Shown here: piece after piece, positions 12,122 through 24,200 of the stretch | Position numbering within the stretch: the stretch's first letter is position 1 | Layout of the letters: each line of letters starts with the position of its first letter | Source: Salticus scenicus | Lineage: Eukaryota; Arthropoda; Arachnida; Araneae; Salticidae | Direction: 5' to 3' | Assembly (NCBI GenBank): GCA_963930645.1 | Contig: OZ005652.1 | Location: forward strand, 318,802,244 to 318,866,243 | DNA: 64,000 bases | Made by a program: the position numbers and the translations under genes | The notes under the pieces: model-generated | Database searches by the model: none | Seen by the model: the letters and a program-made list of their open reading frames with translations, nothing else | Told to the model about the DNA's origin: nothing

Positions 12122-13200
12122 GATTAATGTTAAATGAAATTTCCCCCATAAATTTAAATATAAAATTTATTACTTAGGAAAAAAGAAAGAAAGAAAGGAT
12201 CAAAGGAAACTTTTTTCAAATTACAGCAGTTTACTTAATGCAAGATATTTCTTTTGCCTGTACATCTCTTTTACTGCAAAGAAAGTTACTGTACAGGAAA
12301 ATATTAAAATTTCCGTTTCATTCAATTTATTTTTCAAATTACGCTTTTTTTTTTTTTTTAAGCAATATTATGTTTTAAGATTTAACATAACTTAGAGAAA
12401 AAAAATAGTATTTTAGAGAAAATTTGTATCTTTTCAGAGAATATTAACGAGTTTTAGTAATTTTTTAAATACAAAAAATAAATAAATAAGTAAGAAAGTA
12501 AATAAATAAGTAACTAAATAAATAAAATAATTTAATTTATAGAAAAAAAAAAACTTAATAGGATAATTTAAAAAATAAATTTAATTATTTTTAATGCAAT
12601 TAGAAGTATAATTATTAAAATACATAAAATTACGCGTGATTTCTATTTCAAATTGTTCTCTTTCCTTTCATTTTTTTTTTTCTTTCTTTTAGATCAAGGT
12701 TAAATAAGATTTCACCCATAAGTTTAAATATCAAATTTATTACTCTTGGGAAGAAAAAGAAAAAAAGAAAGGATTAAATGAAACTTTTTTCAAATTTACA
12801 GCAGTTTATTTAATATTTCTTTTGCCTGTACATCTGTTTTACTGCAAAGAAAGTTACTGTACAGGAAAATATTAAAATTTCCATTTCATTCAATCTCTTT
12901 TCCAAATTACGTTTCTATCTTTTTTTTTTTTCCAAAAGTATGCTTTAAGCTCAATTTAGTCTTTATTTAGCATAACCCTTTCAGCCATTTCCTTTACTTA
13001 TATTAAATTTAAACAACAAATTTAATTTTCCAATGCATTACTTACAAAAAAGAAACAAAAGAAAACTTTTCGAATTACAACAGTATTTTTAATGAAAGCT
13101 TCCTTTTCCTGTACATCTGTTTCACTGCCAAGAACATTATTCTACAGTAAAACATTAAAAATCTCCGTTTTCCCAATCTTCTTTACAAAATACTTTTTTA
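10468..13200. repeat. Five-unit tandem array with a conserved hairpin
   Basis: Units carry the same succession: 'agtattttag..tttttaaata', an ATTT/AAAT tract, 'aattagaagtataattgttaaaa', a T-run, 'atttcacccat', 'gcagttta..taatg', then CCTGTACA. The CCTGTACA marker recurs at 10898, 11663, 12257, 12825 and 13108 (spacings 765, 594, 568 and 283). In the first four units it pairs with TGTACAGG about 27 bases later. Length differences come mostly from poly-T and A/G tracts. No protein coding. Confidence 0.85.
10981..11039. repeat. Long poly-T tract in the tandem array
   Basis: T-run of about 37 bases interrupted by CTCTCC, then a second T-run. One of many T/A homopolymers in the window; others of 25 or more bases include 2431, 12099, 14342, 28284, 43968 and 58837. 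Confidence 0.9.
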
Positions 13201-14343
13201 CTTATTTCGTGTATTTTTAAAAAGAAAAGCTCAATGTAACCTCATGTAAGCTCAATATAACCTTTATTTAGCGTAACTAAGTTAGGAAAAACTATTATTT
13301 ATAGGTACTGTATCGACGAAATTTTAAATGCTTATTAATTTGTAAGTTGTACATTTGAACAGATATGAGCTATTCTAAACTATTGTAAAAAGAAAAAAAA
13401 AAAAAAAAGCTGCTTCTAGTAAAATTTTTAAATTTTTTGTACAAAGAAATAATAATAATATAAATTACATACTTTGTAATAAACTGGAATTCATGTTCCG
13501 TAATTCAGATATAAATAATAAGAAAAATACTAGATATCTATCGCAAATACTGAATTATAAAGAGGCCAATTAATTAGTAGTGAAGTAAAAACGATTTTCC
13601 TTAAACTAATGAAGTTTTTCTATACCTTGATAAATTTAAAAATACAGATGTAGTAAAAAAAAAATGTAAATATACCATTTTAAAACATTTTATAAATATG
13701 AAATAAAATGATGAGATAAAATTAGCCTAACGATATGTTTTTAATTAATATGTAATTTTTTATTTTGATTTGTAAAATTGTACGAAGAATGTTTAGTAGA
13801 TGAACAAAATTGTGACCGCATGTCTCTGAACCAACTCTTAGGGGTTTGCCACAGATCGTCGCCAATTGTTCATAGCGTAACACTAGTGCGACTTAAAATT
13901 CGTTCACTCAACCCTTTCCCCCACCCCCCAAAGTAATGTTTTCTCATTTTATTAATAATTTTAATAATTTATACTAGGAAGTATATATAAAAGTAAAATA
14001 AATACTTCAGTTCTCGATACCCGTAATAATCATGTCTTCATTATTCAATGATTGCGAAATATCGTGCTATATAGTTGAGTACTTAAATAAAATCCAATCA
14101 AATTTATAATAATTTTATATTCAAAGCTTAATTCATAATAACTGTAAAATACATTTCTACACAATAGCAAATATTTATTTCTTTTACCATGGCATTACTA
14201 TAAAAACTTTATTTTCCTTTTATAGAAAGATCGTTAGTAAATTTAACAATATCTTGAAAGTCTCAATTGTTTATTTATCAGATGGACTAATTTTGTTGTG
14301 CATTAACAAATGTTAATAATCTTAAAACGAATTTTAAATTTCA

Positions 14344-14374
<31 letters not shown>

Positions 14375-14800
14375 CAAGAAAAGGCTATGTATTGAAATTA
14401 AATTTTTACTGATTATATTTTTGCTTAAAACATTTTTTAATAAATTATTATTAATAATTTTGAAACTTAATCGAAAAATATTAAAGCATTTTTTAAATAG
14501 TGCTAAAATACGATTTAAAATTATGTTCCTCAGTTTTTATTTTATTTATTTTTCCCTTGAACATTAATTAATATTAAAAATTCATAAAACGAAAATTTTC
14601 CTATATTTATAAAACCAAAAATAATAATAATAATTAAAAACTATCAACGTATAAAACATAACCGATGGATCAAAAAAGTCTCAACTAATAACTATCTTAA
14701 TAATTATCTTTTGATATTTTTTAACAAATTAAAAAAAAAAAAAAAAAAAAATGAAAAAAAAATTAATGAAACCTAAATCTCAAGTTGTAACATTTAAACA
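13200..14800. other. AT-rich DNA between the tandem array and the RUNX flank
   Basis: Only the retroposon fragment at 13803-13915 is recognisable. Poly-T (14342-14370) and poly-A (14732-14750) tracts are present. The frame at 14310-14567 is a poly-Phe/Lys artefact. Confidence 0.5.
13803..13915 (+). mobile_element. AACC-tailed retroposon fragment (copy 1, divergent)
   Basis: Shares with 33109-33230 and 47931-48225 the order 'attgtga..gcatgtct..gaacca', 'cagatcgtcgccaattg', 'cactagtgcgac'. The tail is decayed. No coding capacity; probably a SINE or a LINE 3' end. Confidence 0.65.
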
Positions 14801-14819
14801 CCTGATAATTCGGAACGAT

Positions 14820-15160
14820 ATGACTGACGACAATTCTAGAATAACACGGCCGTGTCTGAAACGTGTGCAAGGGCAATTACAGTGAAAGAGGACGACCTTA
14901 ATAATAGCAGTTTCTCCCAATCCCCTCCTGGCGCAACTTCACGGCAGGATGAATGAACACCTCACTCTAGTTTATCTCCTCTCCTTGTCACATCTCTTGG
15001 TGATCATCTTTCCCCACTGACAAAACGCCTCAATCTGCCCGCCTTGGCGACATCTCAGCCAAAACACAACGCCAAAAAAAAAATCTCTCCGCCCGCCTGC
15101 CGCGGCAACCCCTCGCGCCTTCCCCACTATCACCATGCTTGGGCTACACATTCTTCCCGC
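14820..15160 (+). promoter_or_regulatory. GC-rich 5' flank / 5' UTR of the RUNX exon
   Basis: Composition changes from poly-A/T at 14700-14760 to a CpG-containing tract that runs into the coding exon. It contains the perfect 12-base palindrome ACACGGCCGTGT (14844-14855) and a pyrimidine-rich stretch at 14910-15020. No TATA box or clear initiator was identified, so the transcription start is not placed. By position it should be the proximal promoter and leader. The whole stretch could alternatively be 5' UTR of a transcript starting further upstream. Confidence 0.55.
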
Positions 15161-15209
15161 ATGCACGTGCCGCGCGCGACAGAGCCGCGCGCTGCAGCCG
15201 CGGATATGA
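15135..15209 (+). CDS. Upstream ORF overlapping the RUNX start
   Basis: A 24-codon frame opens at an ATG in a good context (CACCATG, A at -3), 26 bases before the RUNX ATG and in a different frame, and ends at TGA 15207-15209, inside the RUNX coding region. If transcription starts upstream of 15135 this would reduce initiation at ATG 15161 and might favour later reinitiation. It could be meaningless if the transcript starts downstream. The peptide resembles nothing I recognise. Confidence 0.3.
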   Translation: MLGLHILPACTCRARQSRALQPRI

Positions 15210-15506
15210 CGCAGTTGGCCGGCCGCGAGCTCTGCGACCTGCTCGCGGAACGTCCGGGGGAATTGGTCCAGACAGGGAGTCCGGCCATCCTGTGCACGGC
15301 CCTACCTGGCCACTGGCGGTCAAACAAAACCTTACCTGTAGCTTTCAGGGTGGTGGTATTAGGAGAAGTGGCCGACGGAACTGCAGTGACCGTGAGAGCG
15401 GGCAACGACGAAAACTTTTGTGGAGAGATGAGAAACGCCACGGCGGTGATAAAGAATCAGGTGGCCAAATTCAACGATCTCAGATTCGTCGGCCGCAGTG
15501 GAAGGG
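15161..15506 (+). CDS. runt/RUNX-like: Runt-domain (RUNX) transcription factor, first coding exon (partial CDS)
   Basis: Encodes 115 residues plus one base of codon 116. Seen: a short N-terminus (M-H-V-P) like the MRIP start of vertebrate RUNX P2 proteins, then the first part of a Runt domain from about residue 22 (RELCDLLAERPGELVQTGSP) to GRSGR at 111-115. It lines up with RUNX1 residues 50-143 at a constant offset of 27 without gaps. RUNX1 DNA-contact arginines and lysine R80, K83, R135, R139 and R142 are present as R53, K56, R108, R112 and R115; the AGNDEN turn that supports CBF-beta binding is residues 80-85. The exon stops at a GTGAGT donor (15507) in phase 1 inside the Gly codon equivalent to RUNX1 G143, a known RUNX intron position. 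The remaining Runt domain and the C-terminal VWRPY motif are not in view. The role of the family is sequence-specific DNA binding (TGTGGT) in the nucleus with a CBF-beta partner. Several positions are unusual (GHWRS, LGEVADGTA, FCGEM, AVI), suggesting a divergent paralogue. Its base composition is far more GC-rich than the surroundings. ATG 15161 is the first ATG in this frame; ATG 15206 (residue 16) is an alternative start. Confidence 0.95.
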
Positions 15507-15512
15507 GTGAGT
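15507..15512 (+). other. 5' splice site of RUNX intron 1
   Basis: The reading frame runs through codons for GRSGRG and meets the strong donor GTGAGT. Splitting the last glycine codon after its first base reproduces the phase-1 intron known in RUNX1 at G143. The frame continues open only to about 15556 with unrelated residues, which supports splicing here. Confidence 0.92.
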
Positions 15513-15520
15513 GTGGTTTT
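15512..15520 (+). promoter_or_regulatory. RUNX-type binding motif overlapping the splice donor
   Basis: TGTGGTTTT begins at donor position +6. TGTGGT is the consensus bound by Runt-domain proteins, so the gene may carry an autoregulatory site just inside its intron. Such 6-mers arise often by chance; other matches exist near 1628 and 27644. Confidence 0.25.
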
Positions 15521-15559
15521 GTTTTCATTATCACTTCTCTCTGGCGCGCGAGATTTTGA

Positions 15560-16628
15560 AATTGAATTTGTTTTCACGAATTTCTCTCAACCGTTTTGGT
15601 GAAAATGGGTAGCATACGAAATACATTTCGTGATAATAAATATTTTATATTCAAAAACACTAAAATTTTTTAAATACACAAAAATAAATCAAAGAATTTT
15701 ACTGACAAGCTTTGTTTACCATTAAAATAATTAATATGGTACTAATTTTATCGAAAATTCTAATATTATTTATACGAAAAATCCCTTAAATAATAGATAA
15801 ATAGATTCATTGGCTCCGAAACATCCAAAGAAGACAGTCGTGGGGTCCGGGAAAAAAAAATAAAAAAATAAAAAAAAAAAACTTCTCTAGAACAAATTAA
15901 GAAAGAAAAAGAAAAGATTACATCTAAATAAAAATTATTCGGTACGTACCGAAGAAATAAAAGTACGTCTAATAAGACTACATACAGAAGGAAAAAATCA
16001 TTATTCTGTTTCATTTAAATCCAGAAACATAATATTAATTCAGAAACAACTATGAATTATTAATATTTTAGTCTCAGAATTTTACTTCCGTTTTTTGAAA
16101 ACTGCAAATAATTAATATACTTATTATTATTAAATTGCTTTTGTTACCACTACCATAGAGCAGATAAATCAGTTATTTTTCATATTTTCATCGACTTCAT
16201 CTGTGAAGTAAAATTAGAATGGGGCTATATTCTTGTAGCTTTCATTACCTTTTCTTTATCCCAATCTTGAAGTCGTAAATGTAAACTTTTTTTTTTTCTC
16301 TTATGGTAAATAATGCCTCATTTCTTTGTAATTCGTATTCATTGTTTTTTTTGTTTTTGTTTTTGTTTTGTTCTTTTATGATTGTAACTATTATTATCAA
16401 TTTCTTACCTCAGAGGATTCGGTCATGTCTCATAACCTTTTCATTCAATTGCTTTGTTAAATAACATTGGAATTTGTGTTCAGCTTTGTACGTTCCATTA
16501 CATTATTTCTGCCTTTCTTTCTCCTTGTTATTTTATTCTCCATCTTTTTTTTTTCTTTTTTTATCATTATTTTGAATATAGACATACAAAAAAAAAAAAA
16601 AAAAGTATCTTTTTTTTCTTTATTTCTA

Positions 16629-16659
<31 letters not shown>

Positions 16660-18200
16660 CATTTTTAATAACTATATATTTCCATATGTAATTTTGCCAA
16701 TACTAACGTTTGAAATTAGAATAAACTTTCATCATGTTTTACAATTTATCATACAATTCGTTAATCGTATGAAACTAATTTGCTAGAGCTTTGAACAAAA
16801 CCATGGTACATTGCGGAAAATAATATACCGCCTCCATCTAGAACGAATAAAAAGTCATTTTCTGAATCCTTAAACTAGAACTACCGATTTATGAGTTATG
16901 TGTATAAGGTAAACAAACCTGAATAGACGAAATGATCGATAATTTCTATTCTATACTTTTCTAGATGATGAAACAATAATATGAATATTATGAATCCTTT
17001 GCATTGCGAGAAATTCCCGCTTGATTTCATAAAATTGGGACATAAATCAAGATTATAGTTACTAAAACTCACCTCTTGAGTTCGCATTTATTTGCATAGA
17101 TTTTTAAATAGATCCCATGATAATATAGGAAAACGTTCTAGAATTATAATGAGGGTTTTTAGAAATCGCTATCAAAGGGAATTAGAATTTATAATGATGA
17201 CATGGAATTATTTTTACTAGAGCCACAGTTTAGTTTCTAAGTATTTGTCACAGAAAGTTTTTTCAGTGTAGGAAAAAATTTAAATAAAAAAGTGCGAGAA
17301 AATATTGTACTTTACTAGATTTTATTATAGTTTAACTTTCGTTATTATTTTCAGTGCTTATTTTATAGTAAATAATACAGTTCTCTACAATTTTAATTCG
17401 CTACAATTTTATTTGAAAAAACATTTACTCCCAAGTACTTTTTTTTTTTTTTTTTTTTTTTAAATAATGCTTTTAAGTTAAAATTTTAAAATATAGTTTC
17501 TTCATAATTCATCAACATCCTACAATTTGCAGGAAATTGTTCCGTCATAACCTTGAAGAAAATTACGATAGGAAAAATAGAATAAAAAGTTATAACAGAA
17601 AGCTATTATTCTTTAATTTTATGATTATTTTCAATATTTATTTCATGGTAAATCATGGATCATTCCTTTTATTTAATTTGTACTAAATAACCATATATTC
17701 TTTTTCTTTTCTTTCTTTCTTTCTTTTTTTTTTTTTTTTTTTTTTTTGGTAGGGCTTTTAAGTTAAAATTTATTTAAAAAAAAAAAAAAAACAGAGTTTC
17801 GTCACATTCAATAACTCATCATATAATTCGTATGAGACTTTTTGCCCGAGCTTTCAGGAAAGTCAGAGTAGGATAAAAAAAAAATAATAATAATAAAATA
17901 CGAGAGAAATCTGGTTTATCATTTTATCCATGAGGTTCTCTAACAAAGCATTTACCTCCCCTACCCTATTTGATCTTCTATTTCCTCGGGGGGTTCCAGT
18001 GTCGGCTTTGCTTTTAATAGTAATGGTAGTAGGTACTTTCATGACCTCTGATCGATCAATTCCAGTATTATTCACCATCTCTCAGTAAACTTTTGAGTAT
18101 TTCCTTACCTAGTCATTTTCAGTTATTATATTCGTATTACTCATCCTTTTAAAGAGAAAGGTCTAGATATTTATTACTCTTATCAATGCTTCAATCTGTT
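15560..18200. repeat. Degenerate direct repeats, intron start
   Basis: Related segments near 16726-16800, 17480-17580 and 17790-17880 share 'catca..atacaattcgt.t..tatgagact..ttgc..gagctttga'. Segments near 17350 and 17625 share 'cagt.tttatttcatagtaaat'. Separated by long T-runs (16630-16654, 17441-17461, 17727-17747). The surrounding DNA has no gene. Confidence 0.5.
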
Positions 18201-18357
18201 TATATATCTAACTTTTACAGCTGTGATTTACTTACTATAACTTCTTTTATTTGTCTGAAACATTAGTTATGACATCATGATCAGGACATAATTTGCATGG
18301 GAATGCACGGGAGTTTAGCTCTTGTAATTCTTTCATTTCAGTGAATTTTTATACACA

Positions 18358-18369
18358 AAAAAAAAAATG

Positions 18370-18400
<31 letters not shown>

Positions 18401-18545
18401 TTTTTGTTGAGACTATAGCAATAAAAAAAAGGGGGGGGGGATTGATTTAACAAATTGTTTCCTTGAAGCAAAAAACATTTTGTTAAATCTTTTTTTGTGT
18501 GTGTGTATGTGTGTGTGTGTGAGAGAGAGAGAGATAACCTCAATA
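18358..18545. repeat. Homopolymer and (TG)n-(GA)n simple repeat cluster
   Basis: A-run, T-run (18370-18390), A8G10 junction (18423-18440), (TG)n (18496-18520) and (GA)n (18521-18534) lie within 190 bases, with TTTTTGTTG / CAACAAAAT pairs on both flanks (18392-18408 and 18550-18560). The flanks suggest a foldback arrangement. Confidence 0.7.
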
Positions 18546-19550
18546 AAAATTTTGTTGTTTCATTTTTTTTTTCTGTGATATATTAGACGGAACGTATAAG
18601 AACTCAGGAGTATTGCGTACTGTAGTTCACTACTTTATCAATTCTGAAAAATCAAAATTCCGGATTTTTTTTTTTTCCTCCCCAACAATTCTTACCTTTC
18701 TTTCTTTTTTTTTTTTTTTTTTTTTTTTAATGAAAAACACCTATATCTGTAATGTAACTCGGCACACAACCCTTTTCTTCTACCTACTTTTTCTAGCGAT
18801 AGCCTAGATATTTTTTTGTCTCTTACTTTTCACACAGCGGCCAAAACTTGTTAGAAACAAACCATAAATGAAAAACAGTTTATGCGTTTATCTTTTATTG
18901 AACATCAAATTCCAACCATAATTTTTAAAGTTATATATGTACTAATTGAAATATCAAAAGCAGAGAAGTAAACAGTTTTTTTTTTTTTTTTTTTTTCCCC
19001 AAAGAAGAAAACAACCTGTTTAGCTGGACATTTCAAATGAAAAACGAGACTGTGTTCTTTGCTGATTTTTGTAAGATTTGATTGACGACTTCGAAATTTA
19101 GAGTAAAATTCTTCAAAATTCACTGTTAGACTTTTAAAATGAAAGACGCGTACGAAAATAAGTTTTGAAGAATATTAGCGTTCCGATACTTTTTGTTGTT
19201 GTTGTTGTTAGAAATTAATCCCTGATTATAATTATCGATATACATGTTACTCTTGTTTATTATTCTTGCAAGAATTTAGTTTTAGTAAATTAACAACAGT
19301 TAGTCTAAAATACTCATATTACAACTGGCAAATAAATGTATAGCAAATTAAGATTAAGAAAACAAATAATATATATCTTTAATAGCTGAAAAGTTCATTA
19401 TACGTTAAAGGTTACATTTTTATCCATGTTTCTAAGTAATATGGATAAAATAATAAAAAAAATAGATCGATAACATTTAAATCTCAGTTAGGTTATCTTT
19501 TTTATAACCCTGATCAATAATAATTAAATTACTTCGCTAGAGAAATGCAA
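18546..19550. other. AT-rich intronic DNA, nothing recognised
   Basis: Long T-runs at about 18707-18728 and 18977-18996 and a GTT repeat at 19193-19209. Small frames on both strands are homopolymer artefacts. Confidence 0.5.
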
Positions 19551-19559
19551 GTACGCTAA

Positions 19560-20402
19560 TGGAAATCACTTTAAAAATTGTTATTTTAGAAATAAATTCC
19601 CAATAATAAAATTTAAAAAATAATAATTAATATTATAACAATAATAATATTTTTTATATGTGATATTAAAAAATTCAATATGATCAAATACTATTACAAA
19701 TTAAAATTTTAAATTATTAGATTTCCCTGAGTAATTTTAAATAAATAACTTTTGTGACATTTTCCCATATTCCTTTAAGAAACATGTTATGATTTTACTA
19801 TCACTCTAAAAAACTTCAAAAGCATTTTCTGATACAGAAAAAAATGCTTGCACGAATTTAAATTATGCATTTAACGATTTTTTTTCTTTTTTTAATCACG
19901 ATGATTAATTTTTAAATCGTGATGAGGATTATATAATATTTTTTAATGATTTTTCTTGCATTTTAATTTGTCCCAAAAAGATGGAGAGAAAGGAGAAAAG
20001 TCACATCATACCACGTTCGTTCAGCAATGGTTTCCCTGCCCAGATCAACCATTTAAATATATTTGTTTCGTCGTGTTTAAGTGTATATATATGTATATAT
20101 ATATATATATTATTATTAATTATAAAAATATATAGATTAACTAAATGATTAAAAATAAGTAATATTCATCAGATTTCTATTTTCTGTTATCATTATTATT
20201 ATTATTATTTTAAGTAACATATTAAAATATGACTGCACTCTAAAAGATTTAAAATCCTTTTCTCGTGCAGAAAAAAAATGTTTACAAAATTTAAATTATA
20301 CATTATTTTATGATAAATTTTTAAAACCATGATTTATTATCATATTGATGAATTTTGAAACCATACAATATAATACTTAAAAATACGTTTTCTTTCTTTT
20401 TT

Positions 20403-20437
<35 letters not shown>

Positions 20438-23400
20438 CGTTTCACTGGTATTTTATTTATTTCAAAAATGAAGAGAGAAAAAAGAAAGAAAATCATATTA
20501 CATTCATTCAGCGTATATTTTCAGCACAAATCAAATTTTTAAATCTTCCTGCTTCATTTAGTTTAAATATTGTTTTATATTATTGTTTATCATAAATTAT
20601 TTATAAAAATAATTAGATTGCACTGAGTAACTTTAAATAAATAATATTCAATACATGCTTTCTGTATTCCTTTAAATAACCTATTGTAATTTAACTGCAC
20701 TCTAAAAATTGTTAAATCACTTTCTGATTAAAAGAAAAAAGAAAAGAAAAATGTCTGCAAAAATTTCAATTCTTTTACGATAAATTTACAAAGCTGTATT
20801 TTTCATTTCAATGATGAATTTTTAAACCATAATGTTTCTTACTGTATTTATTTATTTTTATGCGTTTTTCTCGTACTTCATTCGTCTCAAAAGTTAGGCT
20901 GGAAAGAAGTAAAAAGTCATAATTCATACAACGCACTCCCTTTCATTGTTTTCTGCGTAGATCAAACTTTTAAATCTTCCTTTTCGTCGATGTTTTCCCT
21001 TTCTTTTCTTTCTTTCTTTCTTTCTTTGTTTACCAATTCCTGGGGGAAATAAGGATTGAACTTCTTTCATCTGATTTTTTTTTTTTTTTTTCTTTACTGA
21101 ATAGAATCATATTCTATCATTTATTAGGTTATTTATAATTTATGATTCGTGTAATAGGATAAATGAATTTATGTAATTTTGAGCTTATTCAGAATGTCTT
21201 TTGTAAATATTAACTTTTTAAATAATGTTAAATATTACTTTCACTTATATAAAATAAAAATAAACTATTTTGGTACAATTAGACAATTTTCACTTATTTT
21301 AAGCCCAGTTCGCACCTCCTATTTAATTGATTCAATTCTATTTGTTTATAAATTCAAATCCCTAGTTGTTTTCCACACATATCAAACTTTGTAATCTCCC
21401 TATATCTTTGATATCTTCCTATATCTTTGATGTTTTCCCTTTCTTTTTCAAGCAATTCCTGGGGGAAATAAAGATTTAACTTTCTTTCATCGTTTTTTTA
21501 AATTCAATTGAATTATATTTCCTTACTTTTTGGATTGTTTTTAGTTTCTGGTTTGTATAACAAGATAAAAAGAATTTACATTAATTTCTTTGAGGTTCTC
21601 TAGAATGTTGTTTATAAATATTAGTTATAAAATAATAATAATAATAATAATAATAATAATTAAATGTTACATTGTTTTATATAAACTATATAGGTGTACT
21701 TACAAAATTTTATTTTATTTTTTTGTTTATTTTTTATTTATTTATTTATATATATATATATTTTAGCCCAGTTCACGCTTTTCGTATAATTCGATTCGTA
21801 CACAATGGTAAAGGAGTTCATATAATTTTGAAATTCATTAAAATGTAAAAACACTAATTCTATTCAAAACATTATTTAAAATATTAATTTTAAAAATTAT
21901 TTTCTTTAAATGTTTTAGTACTTTATATAAATTCAGTAAATTTTACGGGTATCACATAATTTAACACATTCCAAACCATTTATATAATTCCTTGCAAGTT
22001 TAATATGTTTTTAAATTAAAAATAAATATTAAGCTAATTATGTAGTCGTCTAAAACTGTATAACGTAACATACTTATAAACGTTTAAGTTTTTCACTATT
22101 CTTTTTTTTTTTTTTTTAATAAAAAATTTCTTTATTTCCCCTATTTTCCCAATTTTTCTAAACAATGATTAAAGTAATGTGATATTTGTAAATTATGACA
22201 GCCTTCTTAAAACATAAACTTTATACAAAAAGCAAAGTAAAAATAAATAAATAATAAATAGGGTCTATCCCTTTATAAAATATTTTATAAATACCTTGGT
22301 TACGAAAGCTCTTAAAATTACTATAGGGTTATGATTTAGAATAATCATTACCTCTCATACCGCTGAAAAGAAAATTGTCTTTAGTTTTAACAGGAAAATC
22401 ACAAAATCTTTTTTTTTTTTTTTTTAATAAATAAGGAAATAGTATTTCTACTGTGAAATAATGTCAAATCTGGCACAAAAGGACAAATTCAAGAGCTAAT
22501 AAACATAGGCAAAAAATAACTTTTCATTTGTTAAACTAACAGTTTACCTGTTATTTTGGGTAATTTACTACTCTTATAAATACACTGCTGAAAAAAATTC
22601 GGAGAACAAGCAAAAAAAGAAGAAATCGTTACATGCGTGAAGTAAAGTGAAATAGTTGAGAAACGTCCTGAACGTTGATTTGCATATTTGTTGTTGAGGT
22701 TTTCATCTTCTTTCTGTCACGTTTGAAAATATGGATGTTTTATTTGACAAGATTAGTTATTGGTATAAGTATCTGCATGATTTCTTTAAAACCATGTGCT
22801 CTCCTAATCATTCTTGAGCAGTGTATAATAATAATAATAATAATATATAGTTACAGTTACAAAATTTCAATTCATTCTTTTATCCCGATTCTTACCCTAT
22901 GTATAGTACGATTTTCATAATAGGATAAAGAAAGTCATATCATTTTCAGTTACGGATATAGTTTGTAAATATACTAGCTCTGAAAGTTATCCATTTATTA
23001 AATGTTCTATTACTTGGTATTAACTAGAAGTAAACTCTATGGGTATAATTACATTTTTATAACCCATTTCCTATCTCTTATATATAGTTGATTACAAGTT
23101 TTATTTGTTTTTGAATTTTAAAACCATTATTGGTCTTAATGTCTAGTCATCTGAAACTGTATAACTTAATACTTGTATTTGCGAATGTTTGTATGTTAAT
23201 ATTAAATTATATATTTTATTTTTAGTTAGAAATTTGTTTCTCTCCAAACTTTCCTAATTTTTTAAAGCAATGGTTAAAGTAATATGATATTTGTAAATAA
23301 TGTCAGGTTTATAAAAGCATAAACATCATACAAAAGGTAGACTAAAAGAAAAAAATAAGGCCTATTCCTTTATAAGATATTTTATAAAAAGAATACCTTG

Positions 23401-23650
23401 ATTAAAATTGCTATAGAAGAATCGTCTTTAGTTCATGACAATGAATTTACAACTTAAAAAACATTTAAAAAAGTAATTACGAAATAATATTTCAAAATAT
23501 ATATTAAAACAAATGTCAAATCAAGCTGAAAGGATAAAAATCAGTAAATAATTAGTACTGACAAAAGTTACTTTTTCACTCGTTAAATTAAAAGTTTTTT
23601 TGCTGTTTGGGTAATAATTTAATAAAACTAAAAACAACTGTAACAATAAC
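19560..23650. repeat. Series of degenerate tandem duplications
   Basis: Copies near 19720-20080, 20140-20570 and 20620-20990 share 'gagtaattttaaataaata', 'cattttctgata', 'aaccat.at.att', and 'tc.tttcgtt'. Segments near 20978 and 21410 share GATGTTTTCCCTTTCTTTT and 'caattcctgggggaaataa'. 22150-22360 and 23270-23420 share 'gatatttgtaaat.atg', 'cctttataa.atattttataaa' and 'taccttg'. Together these indicate a two-level duplication history. No coding frame. Confidence 0.65.
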
Positions 23651-24200
23651 AATAATAATAATTTTGTAAAAAAAAAATTTAATTTCTTAAATTTTCATAT
23701 GTAGATACTGCAACTATAATCTCATTATAATTAAAATTGTTTGAACTATGTATATCGTTATTAATAATATTAAGAAAACTTATTAATAAAATGCTGGAGA
23801 GTAATAGTCAAATATAGACCGGTTCAACAACATAACACACATTTGAGATATTATTTTAAATTCTAAAACTCTTTTAAAGGAACTGATTTAATCTCATCCG
23901 ATTTACTATCTTATACTCAATAAAGGAAATATCTAGATATTGGTACTATAAGGTTATGAAGAAATTTAGTTAAAGATTTCGCTCTGTGAAGTACTGAAAA
24001 TATGTTTCGTTGAAAAAACTAAATTTATTTTGTTGACTGGTTTTTAAATTTATTTTTATCATTTGAATAAATAATAATTTTGTTCAGTTAATCAAAACAA
24101 TTTCTTTCTATTAGCCAAACGAATATGGTTGAAAGAAGTATAACTGTCACTGATAGTTCGATAATTTATATCATAGATGCAATGTACTGAATAGACAAAA

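Noticed and set aside
15044..15160. Extension of the RUNX protein upstream of ATG 15161
   Set aside because: The frame is open back to 15044 but has no ATG before 15161, and the M-H-V-P start matches the family.
15130..15577. Minus-strand and alternative-frame ORFs over the RUNX exon (103, 123 and 72 codons)
   Set aside because: Shadows of the GC-rich Runt-domain exon, which has clear homology in one frame.
16454..16786. 110-codon Phe-rich frame that might be a membrane protein
   Set aside because: Hydrophobicity comes from T-runs; overlapping frame shows the same bias.
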